Assembly: GCA_900546145.1 (NCBI GenBank)
Contig: URBN01000024.1
Location: forward strand, 1 to 31,074
From: an uncultured Desulfovibrio sp.
GTDB lineage: Bacteria; Desulfobacterota; Desulfovibrionia; Desulfovibrionales; Desulfovibrionaceae
Reading direction: 5' to 3'
DNA length: 31,074 nucleotides
In this document: in pieces, positions 22,121-30,037 of the stretch
How the letters are laid out: each line of letters starts with the position of its first letter
Numbering within the stretch: the stretch's first letter is position 1
Translations under genes and position numbers: made by a program
Notes under the pieces: generated by a model
Database searches by the model: none
What the model was told of the DNA's origin: nothing
What the model saw: the letters and a program-made list of their open reading frames with translations, nothing else

Positions 22121-23569
22121 ATGGAAGACTACTGCGTCGAACTTGCGGCGAAACTCGGTTCCTCGTTTACGCAGGATCCCCAGATCTGCCGCTCATACAA
22201 CCATGATCTTGGCGAGATGCCGGCGGTGCTGCTGGGGCTTTTCAAAAGAACGCCCAGCGCAGTCGCTCTGCCGAGGACGGCGCAGCAGGTCAGTGACTGC
22301 CTGTCTGTAGCCCACAAGCACAGGGTTCCTGTCACTGTCCGCGCCCAGGCCTCTTCCGGCTACGGCGGCACCATGCCCACTGTGGGCGGCCTTCTTGTCG
22401 ACGTGAGCCGCATGAACAAAGTGATCTCCGTTGACGAAGAGCATAAGACCTGTGATGTCGAGCCCGGCGTTGTGTGGAAGGATCTCAATGAAGAGCTTTC
22501 CCGTCACGGACTCGCCTCGCGCATCTGCCCCACGAGCGGTCCTTCCTCTACTGTGGGCGGCATGTTCGCCATGGGCGGCGTCGGTATCGGCAGCTACCGT
22601 TACGGCTCCATCCTGGACTGTGTCGAAGAAATCGACGTGGCTGATCCCGATGGCACCATGCGCACGGTGAGAGGACACGAGCTTTCCGTGTACGCCTTCT
22701 CCCAGGGCACGCTCGGCATCATCACCCGCCTGCGTCTCCTTCTGAGAAAGAATGTGGAGCTCTCGAAGCTCGCTTTTCAGCTTGCCTCTGCCGACCAGGT
22801 GGATCAGGTCATCCAGCTTCTTTCTCTCCTGCATCCCTATTCCATCAGCGTCCTGTCCGCCCCGTATCTCATCATGCAGGCGGAAAACGCCAAAAAGCCG
22901 GGCCAGCCCCCGATCACGAGCGGTTTCCTCATGCTCGCCGTGTTCGAAGAGAAGCCCGATGAGGCAGATGTTCAGAAAATCATCAGCGCCGCTCATATCA
23001 AGCTCCTTGATCAGGCTGTGGCCGATGAGGAATGGGATGAGCGTTTCTACCCCATGCGCCTGAAGCGCGGCGGCCCGTCCCTTCTCTGTGGCGAGTACGT
23101 CGTTCCCCGCAGCCTCTTCGGCCCCTGCTGGAAGAAGATCACCGAACGCATGCCGCGGGACACCGTGGGCCTCGAGGCCTTCGCGGACAACCAGAATCAG
23201 ATGTCTACCCTGGTATATGTCCTCGATTCCTCGGAAGATTTCCTTTCCCTCTTCCGTATGGGCAAAGCCATGATCCCCCTGCATGTCGCCCGCCGCTTTG
23301 GCGGTTACGTTTACGCTTCGGGCCTCTGGTTCAACAGCCAGTCGCGTTCCATTCTCGGTTTGGGGCGCTGGCAGTATCTCAAGGAGCGCAAGAAGGCGCT
23401 CGACCCGCAGAATCTTCTCAATACCGGCAAATGCTGCGGCATAGGCCTGCGTCATCTGCCTTTCTCCCTTCTTTCCTGGGGTATCTGGCTGGGTACCGTG
23501 CTTATTGCCCCTGTGAGCGCGTTTCTTAAGGCACGTCCGCGCAAGCTTACCGGACACGAGGAGGACTAA
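22121..23569 (+). CDS. FAD-linked oxidase (GlcD/lactate dehydrogenase-type)
   Basis: A 482-residue flavoprotein of the FAD_binding_4 / GlcD group. The ATG at 22121 follows AGGAGAGAG; an upstream in-frame ATG at 22091 has no ribosome-binding site. The FAD domain (about 38-215) has VTVRAQASSGYGGTMPTVGG and TSGPSSTVGGMFAMGGVGIG, the usual P-x2-G and glycine loops; the C-terminal part ends with ALDPQNLLNTGKC, as in GlcD and D-lactate dehydrogenases. A hydrophobic segment at about 452-475 (LLSWGIWLGTVLIAPVSAFL) may anchor it to the membrane. GlcD-type enzymes oxidise 2-hydroxy acids with electrons passed through a GlcF-type Fe-S protein, encoded next. In this cluster the substrate could be ureidoglycolate or another 2-hydroxy acid (inference). 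Confidence 0.85.
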   Translation: MEDYCVELAAKLGSSFTQDPQICRSYNHDLGEMPAVLLGLFKRTPSAVALPRTAQQVSDCLSVAHKHRVPVTVRAQASSGYGGTMPTVGGLLVDVSRMNKVISVDEEHKTCDVEPGVVWKDLNEELSRHGLASRICPTSGPSSTVGGMFAMGGVGIGSYRYGSILDCVEEIDVADPDGTMRTVRGHELSVYAFSQGTLGIITRLRLLLRKNVELSKLAFQLASADQVDQVIQLLSLLHPYSISVLSAPYLIMQAENAKKPGQPPITSGFLMLAVFEEKPDEADVQKIISAAHIKLLDQAVADEEWDERFYPMRLKRGGPSLLCGEYVVPRSLFGPCWKKITERMPRDTVGLEAFADNQNQMSTLVYVLDSSEDFLSLFRMGKAMIPLHVARRFGGYVYASGLWFNSQSRSILGLGRWQYLKERKKALDPQNLLNTGKCCGIGLRHLPFSLLSWGIWLGTVLIAPVSAFLKARPRKLTGHEED

Positions 23570-23571
23570 CC

Positions 23572-24768
23572 ATGGCCCAGCTTGATGAACTTATGAATCT
23601 TCCCGATTTTACGGAGGATCTGAAAATCTGCGCCCGCTGCGGCTTCTGCAAGGACGTGTGCCCCACCTTCAAGTTCAGCGACGGCTTCGAGAGCTATTCT
23701 CCCCGCGGCCGTCTGTACTTTCTCCACGAATTTCTCGCTGGGCACGAGAAAATGACTCCCGAATGGGTCGACAGGCTTTACCGTTGTACTTCCTGTGAAC
23801 GCTGCATGGAAGTCTGCCAGACGCAGATTCCTCTTGTACCTCTCTGGGAAGCTGCCCGCGCGCGTACCGTCGCCATGGGACTGGGCCCCATGCCCGCCCA
23901 TGTGCGGCTGCGCAATGCTCTTGCCAAATACGCCAACCCCTACGGAGAGCCGCTTGAGAAACAGCGCGGATGGATGCTGCCCGGCATGAACCCCGCTGAA
24001 AAGGCAGATCTCCTGGTTTTCGGCGGCTGCACCGCCTCCTACCGCGTGCCCGCCATGCTGCGCACCGGCGTAACCATCCTGCAGAAGGCCGGCATTCCCT
24101 ATATGTATATGGGAGGGAAGGAGCACTGCTGCGGCAGCCCCATTCTGAGGACAGGCCAGAAGGAAGCCGCCGAGAGCGTCATCCGTCACAACATCGAGCT
24201 CTTCAACGCTTCCGGAGCAAAGGAAGTCGTCACTCCCTGCGGCGGCTGCTCCAAGACGCTCAAGCATGACTACCCCATCTGGGCGAAGAAACTCGGTCTG
24301 CCTCTCAAGGTGAAATTCCTCCACTTCAGTGAAATTTACGCCCGCCTCATCAGGGAAGGCAAAATCAGTCTGTCAAAGCCCATTCATAAGGTCGTGACCT
24401 ACCACGATCCCTGCCATGTGGGCAGGGCTCAGGGCCTCTTTGAAGAGCCGAGGACCATACTCAGGGCTATTCCCGGGCTTGAGTTCCGTGAAATGCCTCA
24501 TCACGGCCCCGACTCCCGCTGCTGCGGCGCCGGCGGCGGCGTAAAGTCCAATTATCCCGAACTGGCGGATCAGATCTGCCAGGATCGCCTCCATGAAGCT
24601 ATGGACACGGGTGCCGAAATGCTCGTAACCATGTGTCCGTTCTGTCAGGGCAGCTTTAACGGCAACGTCAAGAAGATGGGAAATCCCATCGAAATCGCCG
24701 GCGTCGACGCCCTGATGCTTGAAGCCATGGGAGGCGACGAAAATGGAACTACAGGAACTGGCAAATAG
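23572..24768 (+). CDS. Fe-S/CCG-domain subunit (GlcF-type)
   Basis: A 398-residue electron-transfer protein, ATG two bases after the flavoprotein stop. Two 4Fe-4S ferredoxin motifs stand at the N-terminus (C20-x2-C23-x2-C26-x3-C30 and C72-x2-C75-x2-C78-x3-C82). Two CCG (heterodisulfide-reductase-type) domains follow, marked by EHCCGSP and TPCGGCSK in the first and DPCHVG, RCCGAGGG and MCPFCQG in the second. Together with the FAD subunit it would form a glycolate-oxidase-like complex giving electrons to the quinone pool or, in this anaerobe, to a membrane CCG partner. Its last 26 bases overlap the next gene. Confidence 0.92.
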   Translation: MAQLDELMNLPDFTEDLKICARCGFCKDVCPTFKFSDGFESYSPRGRLYFLHEFLAGHEKMTPEWVDRLYRCTSCERCMEVCQTQIPLVPLWEAARARTVAMGLGPMPAHVRLRNALAKYANPYGEPLEKQRGWMLPGMNPAEKADLLVFGGCTASYRVPAMLRTGVTILQKAGIPYMYMGGKEHCCGSPILRTGQKEAAESVIRHNIELFNASGAKEVVTPCGGCSKTLKHDYPIWAKKLGLPLKVKFLHFSEIYARLIREGKISLSKPIHKVVTYHDPCHVGRAQGLFEEPRTILRAIPGLEFREMPHHGPDSRCCGAGGGVKSNYPELADQICQDRLHEAMDTGAEMLVTMCPFCQGSFNGNVKKMGNPIEIAGVDALMLEAMGGDENGTTGTGK

Positions 24769-25723
24769 GCTCCGCCGCTCGGAAGTTTTCAGCGGCAAGC
24801 GCTCCATTGATTTTGTCCGCTCTGCCTTCGGGGATGCGTTTGCGTCCTCGGGCATTGCGAACGGAGATGACACGGCCGCCATACCGGACGGCAGCGGGGG
24901 ATATCTCCTGCTCGCCGCAGAAGGAATACTTCCCGGTCTGTGCGCTGAAAATCCAGAGCTGGCAGGACGAAGCGCTGTCCTCGCCAACGTGAACGATGTC
25001 TACGCCATGGGCGGCAGGCCGCTCGCTATGGTTGATGTCATTGGTGCCCCTCAGGACGACATCCTGAAAAGAATGTGCCAGGGCATGCGTGACAACGCGA
25101 AGCGCTTCAATGTGCCTATTGTCGGCGGTCATGTGCAGGCGACTGCGGATGAGCCGTCCCTGGCCCTGGCCATCATGGGCCGCGCGAAGAAGCTCATCAC
25201 AAGCTTTGACGCGAGGCCTGGCGATGCCCTGGTCCTCGTGACCAATATGGACGGCAGATGGCTTGAAAAATCCAATTACTGGAACTGCACGCTTCCCCGT
25301 CATGACGCGAATCTCGTCGGCAACCTGGAGCTTCTTCCTGAGGCTGCCGAGGCGGGGCTCACGTGCGCTGGCAAGGACGTGAGTATGGCCGGCATAGCCG
25401 GCACCCTCGTCATGCTTGCCGAGTGTTCCGGTGTGGGAGCCTACATTGATACCGACAGTGTTCCTGTTCCCGAAGGCTACGACCGCGAGGTGTGGCTGGA
25501 GCCCTTCCTCAGGGCATTCTTTTCCTACGGTTTCCTCCTCTCCGCAAGGGAGGAAAAACTGCCCGAGCTCGTCCGTCCCTTCCTTGCGCGTGGACTGTAC
25601 GCTGCGCGTATTGGCGGATTCCGAGACGGCAGTCAGGTCATGCTGCAGCAGGGCGGGCGTTCCGCCCTGCTGCAAGACTGGGGGAAACAGCCGTTTATCG
25701 GCTTTGGGGAGCGCCGCTCATGA
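24743..25723 (+). CDS. Sll0787-family AIR-synthase-related protein (NitF-like)
   Basis: A 326-residue PurM/ThiL-superfamily protein. The ATG at 24743, inside the end of the preceding gene, follows GGGAGG. It matches the Sll0787-type AIR-synthase-related protein of Nit1C clusters: ELANRLRRSEVF at the start, GDDTAAIPDG (41-50), ANVNDVYAMGGRPLAMVD (81-98), VGGHVQA (127-133), TSFDARPGDAL (153-163), CAGKDVSMAGIAG (208-220) and a final QPFIGFG. The superfamily phosphorylates or uses ATP to activate an amide or formyl group; the reaction of this subfamily is not known. Thiamine biosynthesis is unlikely as no other thi gene is nearby. It ends in an ATGA overlap with the next gene. Confidence 0.87.
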   Translation: MELQELANRLRRSEVFSGKRSIDFVRSAFGDAFASSGIANGDDTAAIPDGSGGYLLLAAEGILPGLCAENPELAGRSAVLANVNDVYAMGGRPLAMVDVIGAPQDDILKRMCQGMRDNAKRFNVPIVGGHVQATADEPSLALAIMGRAKKLITSFDARPGDALVLVTNMDGRWLEKSNYWNCTLPRHDANLVGNLELLPEAAEAGLTCAGKDVSMAGIAGTLVMLAECSGVGAYIDTDSVPVPEGYDREVWLEPFLRAFFSYGFLLSAREEKLPELVRPFLARGLYAARIGGFRDGSQVMLQQGGRSALLQDWGKQPFIGFGERRS

Positions 25724-26493
25724 ACGGCGCTCCTGACTGGGAGGGGGAGACCCGCTTTTATCTCCCCAATGAAGACGCTGAGGTCGCAAGAGACGTCCTT
25801 TCCCTTCTTCCCGTTCCCCCGCACAGACCTCTTTTTGTCACGGGCTCGGGGATGCTCGCTCTCGATATGCTCCCGTCCCTTCCCGGGGACGCGCGGATTG
25901 AATGCGTTGATCTTTCGCCTTTCCAGAAGACCTACCTGGAAAAGCTCTGTGAGGCCGTGCGGGGCGCGAAGACGTCCCAGGAACTCCGGGATTGGCTGAA
26001 GTCCGACATTCTTCCCGGGCTTAATGCGTTTTATGCGAGGCGCGGCAGCCATTACAGCTTTGAAAATGTCATCTCCGCGATGCGCCGTTTCTTCCGCGTC
26101 CGCTTCTTTTTTGATGATGAACACCTTGCCCGCGTGCGTGAGGGCCTCGGCCGCGTCCATGGCGTGACCGGCGACATGGTAACCCGAGTGGGGCAGGGCG
26201 GTTACGATTTTGTCCATCTGAGTAATATTGTCGATTACCTTACTCCCGTCAGCCTTGGAGAACTTTTCTCCGGTGCTGCCCGGTACGGCGCTCCCCTCTT
26301 TTTCATCCAGACCACGGCCTGTCCTTCTGCTGACGCCCTGGAACATGCGTGGAAAAGCGCCGGTTATGAACCGTGCCCCGAAAACCGTGCCCTCTGCGAA
26401 AAAAACTGCGCTCTGGGTACATTACATTCGATGAAGCCCTGGATGCGCAGCGGACGGGTCTGCCTGCTCTTTCCACGCGGCGTTCAGTCCTAG
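25720..26493 (+). CDS. SAM-dependent transferase-like protein (possible DUF3419/BtaA relative)
   Basis: A 257-residue protein beginning in the ATGA overlap with the AIR-synthase gene. It is a Rossmann-fold, methyltransferase-like protein: VTGSGMLALDMLPSL (40-54) as the SAM loop, IECVDLSPFQKTYL (60-73) as the acidic loop, a large helical insertion (74-150), then GYDFVHLSNIVDYL (161-174) and FFIQTTA. The order TGSG ... VDLSPFQ ... LSNIVDYL recalls DUF3419/BtaA, which transfer the 3-amino-3-carboxypropyl group of SAM, but the similarity is from memory and modest; an ordinary methyltransferase is the alternative. No Nit1C or Alf-type cluster that I know carries it. Frames extending upstream from 25492 are shadows of the overlapping gene. 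Confidence 0.5.
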   Translation: MNGAPDWEGETRFYLPNEDAEVARDVLSLLPVPPHRPLFVTGSGMLALDMLPSLPGDARIECVDLSPFQKTYLEKLCEAVRGAKTSQELRDWLKSDILPGLNAFYARRGSHYSFENVISAMRRFFRVRFFFDDEHLARVREGLGRVHGVTGDMVTRVGQGGYDFVHLSNIVDYLTPVSLGELFSGAARYGAPLFFIQTTACPSADALEHAWKSAGYEPCPENRALCEKNCALGTLHSMKPWMRSGRVCLLFPRGVQS

Positions 26494-26501
26494 GAGTATG
26501 T

Positions 26502-27446
26502 ATGAAAAAAATTCTTGGTGCCGTTCTCTTTTTCTGCGCGGCCTTTGCGCTGACCCAGTTCACGGCCGTGACGGAAAGCCAGGCGGCCGTGCGCATGGCC
26601 TATCTTCAGAACGACCTGCATCATCTTCCTCTCTGGGTCGCCCTTGATAAAGGGTTCTTTGGAAAGGAAGGCGTGGATGTGAAGGTCGCCGGTGCCTTTC
26701 ATGCCGGTCCCGAACTCATGACAGCCTTCAAGTCCGACTCCATTGATATGGGATATGTCGGAGAGGCTCCGTCCACCATTGCCTTTGCTCGGGGCATGAA
26801 AAACATCCATCTCGTGGCTCAGGTCAACACCGGCGGTTCTGCCGTGGTCGTGGCTCCCAATTCCCCGCTGAAGAGCCTTGCCGAAATGAAGGGCAAGCGC
26901 ATCGCCGTTCCTGGTAACGGCACTGTGCAGGATTTCCTCGTGCGCCGCAGCTTCAAGAAAGCCGGACTCGCCCCCACGGACGTCACCTTCATCACCATTT
27001 CTCCTTCCGAAATGGCCACTGCCCTGAGCCGCGGTCAGATTGACGCGTTCATCGCCTGGCAGCCTTTCCCGGCCAGAGCTGTTGTGAGCGGTCAGGGCCG
27101 TATTCTCGCTGATTCCTCCGATATGTGGCCAGGCCATCCCTGCTGCGGCCTGGTGGCTTCTGACAAAGCCATCGCGAGCGGCGAGGCAGCCAAGGTCGTG
27201 AAGGCCCATGAGGCTGCCATGAAGTTCATTTCCGAGCATCCTGACGAAGCCATCGCCATCGCCGTGAAGCATACCGGCATGGATGAGAAGACCGTGCGCG
27301 AAGCTTTTTCGCACGTGGCCTACACGGCTGTTCCGGCCGTTGAGCAGGAAAAGGAATACGTGAACTTCCTTAACGCTTTCAAGCTTATCAACGTTCCGGA
27401 TGAAACCGCCTTCACCGGGCAGTTCATCAAGTCTCTGGTAAAGTAA
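26502..27446 (+). CDS. ABC transporter substrate-binding protein (SsuA/NMT1-type)
   Basis: A 314-residue exported protein; ATG at 26502 after TAGGAG, opening the signal peptide MKKILGAVLFFCAAFALTQF with cleavage probably after SQA. The mature part is an SsuA/TauA/NrtA/ThiY-type binding protein: LPLWVALDKGFFGKEGVDV (about 44-62), ELMTAFKSDSIDMGYVGEAPS, LKSLAEMKGKRIAVPGNGT and IDAFIAWQPFPARAV. This family binds alkanesulfonates, taurine, nitrate/bicarbonate or pyrimidines. The ligand here should be the substrate of the pathway. Membrane and ATPase subunits follow directly. It begins eight bases after the SAM-transferase-like gene. Confidence 0.9.
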   Translation: MKKILGAVLFFCAAFALTQFTAVTESQAAVRMAYLQNDLHHLPLWVALDKGFFGKEGVDVKVAGAFHAGPELMTAFKSDSIDMGYVGEAPSTIAFARGMKNIHLVAQVNTGGSAVVVAPNSPLKSLAEMKGKRIAVPGNGTVQDFLVRRSFKKAGLAPTDVTFITISPSEMATALSRGQIDAFIAWQPFPARAVVSGQGRILADSSDMWPGHPCCGLVASDKAIASGEAAKVVKAHEAAMKFISEHPDEAIAIAVKHTGMDEKTVREAFSHVAYTAVPAVEQEKEYVNFLNAFKLINVPDETAFTGQFIKSLVK

Positions 27447-28219
27447 TGGCAAAGAAGAAATCCGGTAAGCCTTTCCACTGGATATGCCCCGCCTGTCTGA
27501 TTCTCCTCTGGCAGGCCTTCTGCTCCTGGGGGCTCATTCCTGCCGACAGGCTTGTGTCTCCGCTTGATGTTATCCGGGGCCTTTATGAGCTCGAGTCTGA
27601 AGGGCTTCCTCCGGGGTATGTGCTGCATCTGCACATTTTCTACAGCCTCAAGCTGGTGGCTGCCGGATTTCTTTCCGCCCTTGTGCTGGCGCTGCCGCTT
27701 GGCGTCCTCATTGGAGGAAGTCACGCGGCACGCGCTGTTCTCGGTCCTTTCTTTGAATTCCTGCGGCCGGTGCCGCCCCTCGCGTGGATACCTCTTTCCA
27801 TGCTCTGGTTCGGCATTGGCTTTCCTTCTGCCTGTTTCATCATTTTTCTTGGCTCGTTCTTCCCCATCCTCGTCAACACCATATCCGGCGTCATGAATGC
27901 GCCTGCCGGGCTCGTTGGCGCAGCCGAGGTGCTCGGGGCGAACAAACGACAGATCTGGTTCAAGGTGTTGCTTCCCGCGGCTCTCCCGAGCGCCCTCACA
28001 GGCGTGCGCCTTGGCATGAGCGTGGCCTGGATGACCCTGGTTGCCGCCGAATTTACCGGTACCCAGGACGGCTACGGCCTCGGGTATATGATCATGACGG
28101 CCCGTGACCTGCAGCGTCTTGATCTCATCATCGCCGGCATGGTTGTCATCGGCATCATCGGCATTTTCCTGGAGAGGCTGCTCTGCTACACCTCCAGGCG
28201 TCTCCTCCACAGGGTATAA
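27446..28219 (+). CDS. ABC transporter permease (SsuC/TauC-type)
   Basis: A 257-residue inner-membrane protein with about six hydrophobic segments, the first at about 10-30 (ICPACLILLWQAFCSWG). The start overlaps the binding-protein stop (TAATG). The EAA loop that contacts the ATPase is present: EVLGANKRQIWFKVLLPAALP, preceded by FFPILVNTISGVMNAP, as in nitrate/sulfonate/taurine permeases. It forms the transmembrane channel (probably as a homodimer) of the importer. Confidence 0.92.
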   Translation: MAKKKSGKPFHWICPACLILLWQAFCSWGLIPADRLVSPLDVIRGLYELESEGLPPGYVLHLHIFYSLKLVAAGFLSALVLALPLGVLIGGSHAARAVLGPFFEFLRPVPPLAWIPLSMLWFGIGFPSACFIIFLGSFFPILVNTISGVMNAPAGLVGAAEVLGANKRQIWFKVLLPAALPSALTGVRLGMSVAWMTLVAAEFTGTQDGYGLGYMIMTARDLQRLDLIIAGMVVIGIIGIFLERLLCYTSRRLLHRV

Positions 28220-28222
28220 GTC

Positions 28223-29056
28223 ATGGCATCTGATCTGACGCTGAATCACGTTTCCAAAAGCTATCCGACGTCTGACGGAAAAGGCCGCAAGACCATCATC
28301 GAAGATATCACCCTGCATGTCCCGAAGGGGAGCTTTGTCACTCTGCTTGGTGGCAACGGCTGTGGCAAGAGCACGCTTCTGCGCAGCATTTCCGGCATGG
28401 AGGAGCCCGATTCCGGCGAGATTCTCATCGATGGCAAAAAGATTCCGCGTCTCGGCCGTGTGGGGCTGGTGAGCCAGGAAATCAATCTTTTTCCCTGGCT
28501 GACAGCGTTGCAGAACACCGCTTTTGGTCTCGAAATACAGGGCATGCCTGCCCCTGAACGGAAAGAACTCGCTACCGCGTACCTCAGGGCATTCGGCCTC
28601 GGCAATTACCTCAATCATTATCCGCGCGAGCTCTCGGGCGGCATGCGTCAGAAAGTAGCCATCGCGCGCACGCTCGTGACGGCGCCTGACATCATTCTCA
28701 TGGACGAGCCCTTCAGCGCTCTCGACTATCAGACGAGGACCGGCCTGCAGTGCTTCTTCCTGCAGCTGTGGGCCAAACTGCGCGAAACCATCCTCTTCGT
28801 GACGCATGAAGTGGAGGAAGCCGTCTTCCTGAGCGACTACATCGTGGTCATCAATCCGGTTCCCTCGAGCATAAAGAAGATCATTCATGTGGAACTGCCC
28901 CGTCCGCGGCGCAGGGACGATCCCGACGTCCTGAGCCTTTCGGCCGAGGTGCTGCACTATTACGGTGCCGGAACCTGCATGGCCGATCAGGAACTGAAGA
29001 AAGCCCTGGACATTCTCGCCGCCAACAAGGCGAAGCGTGAAGCTATGAGAGGGTAG
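28223..29056 (+). CDS. ABC transporter ATPase (SsuB/TauB-type)
   Basis: A 277-residue ATP-binding subunit, three bases after the permease stop. Walker A GGNGCGKST (about 42-50), Q-loop LVSQEINLFPWL, signature LSGGMRQKV, Walker B IILMDEPFSALD and H-loop FVTHEVEEA are all intact. It energises the three-component importer. The C-terminal 30 residues beyond the fold (DQELKKALDILAANKAKREAM) are helical and basic. It lies four bases before the AllH-like gene, so importer and carbamoyltransferase subunit are co-transcribed. Confidence 0.95.
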   Translation: MASDLTLNHVSKSYPTSDGKGRKTIIEDITLHVPKGSFVTLLGGNGCGKSTLLRSISGMEEPDSGEILIDGKKIPRLGRVGLVSQEINLFPWLTALQNTAFGLEIQGMPAPERKELATAYLRAFGLGNYLNHYPRELSGGMRQKVAIARTLVTAPDIILMDEPFSALDYQTRTGLQCFFLQLWAKLRETILFVTHEVEEAVFLSDYIVVINPVPSSIKKIIHVELPRPRRRDDPDVLSLSAEVLHYYGAGTCMADQELKKALDILAANKAKREAMRG

Positions 29057-29060
29057 TGCT

Positions 29061-29975
29061 GTGTCTGTCCCAACCGGTCCGGTCGTCCTCCAGGCGGAGT
29101 CGAAAGGCACGAGCCTCCCGCCCATTGGATCCCGCGGCGTTGTGCAGTCTGTCTTCCGCCGCGCGCTCAATCTGGAATTTTCTCCGGAAAACGGGGACAC
29201 CACTCTTGTAGTCGTGCTCGCTCCCGGGCTTCCCATGGCGTCATGGGGCTGCCGCGTCCAGGAACTTCCCGCGCCTTTTGAGAAATTTATCAGCGTCGGT
29301 GCCCCGTGCTTTTTTGACGGACAGACTCTCACCGTGGAAGGATGTCTGCGTGTGGATTTTTCCAGTGCCCGGGTCTGGAATGGAGGTAGTCTGCCTCCTG
29401 GCGGGCCGGTCCGCGAAGACGTCCGGCTCGGGCTCTGGAGATTCGTGCGCAGAAAGAAGCTCCCGGGGTTCCTGCGTCTCTTCGCCCCCTATCATTCTTC
29501 AGTCCGCAACGATGTCATCCTGGGCTGCGCCGGAGAGGCCGCAGCTGCCATGGTGCGCGCCCGGTGTGCCCGCGATACAGCCGGAGAGGCTGAGGCCGCG
29601 CGCCATCTCATAGGTCTCGGCCCCGGGCTCACGCCAGCAGGAGATGATTTCCTCGGAGGCTACCTGGCCGGCCGTTTCGCTCAGTCACCTGGCGGAAGCC
29701 GTGATTCCGGCGTCCTTTCTTTTGCCTCTCTCCTTCTTCCCTACGCCGGGGAGACCGGCATCGTGGCGCAGGCCTTTCTTCGGAAGGCGCTTGCCGGGAA
29801 TTTTTCGGAATACATCGCCGACCTGGCGAGAGCTGCTGTCGTCGGGGGGATCTCAGATGAGGAGCTTCAGGAACTCGCGGAAAAGGTCATCGGATTCGGG
29901 GCCACTTCGGGCGCCGACGCCCTGGCTGGTTTTCTGACTTCCTGTTTCTCCACTGTTGACTTTCCTTTTGAATAG
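29061..29975 (+). CDS. allH: DUF2877 protein, oxamate-carbamoyltransferase subunit (AllH/YlbF-like)
   Basis: A 304-residue DUF2877 protein; GTG at 29061 is the start (GAGAGGG upstream). The defining motif GLGPGLTPAGDDFLGG is at residues 185-200, followed by a helical tail as in E. coli YlbF, now AllH. AllF, AllG and AllH were together reported to be required for oxamate transcarbamylase. In E. coli the three genes are adjacent, whereas here allH stands about 7 kb after allF, beyond the ABC importer, but still in the same orientation. Length fits the family. Confidence in the family is high; its precise role in the complex is not settled in my memory. Confidence 0.87.
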   Translation: MSVPTGPVVLQAESKGTSLPPIGSRGVVQSVFRRALNLEFSPENGDTTLVVVLAPGLPMASWGCRVQELPAPFEKFISVGAPCFFDGQTLTVEGCLRVDFSSARVWNGGSLPPGGPVREDVRLGLWRFVRRKKLPGFLRLFAPYHSSVRNDVILGCAGEAAAAMVRARCARDTAGEAEAARHLIGLGPGLTPAGDDFLGGYLAGRFAQSPGGSRDSGVLSFASLLLPYAGETGIVAQAFLRKALAGNFSEYIADLARAAVVGGISDEELQELAEKVIGFGATSGADALAGFLTSCFSTVDFPFE

Positions 29976-30037
29976 CCTGTTTGCCCTGAACAAAGTTTTC
30001 AGGCCGGCCGGGCATGAGATCCGGCGGGGAGATGGCA

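Noticed and set aside
24743..27446. Thiamine synthesis or salvage (ThiL-like protein plus NMT1-type binding protein)
   Set aside because: The AIR-synthase-related protein fits the Sll0787 type rather than ThiL, no other thi gene or TPP riboswitch-like element is visible, and the binding protein is equally close to SsuA/TauA.
27320..29332. A 670-codon open frame on the minus strand, and similar long ones at 18137-19714 and 20503-22038
   Set aside because: They are shadows of the ABC transporter, AllG-like and AllF-like genes on the plus strand, and their translations are His/Gly/Asp-rich without domain signatures.
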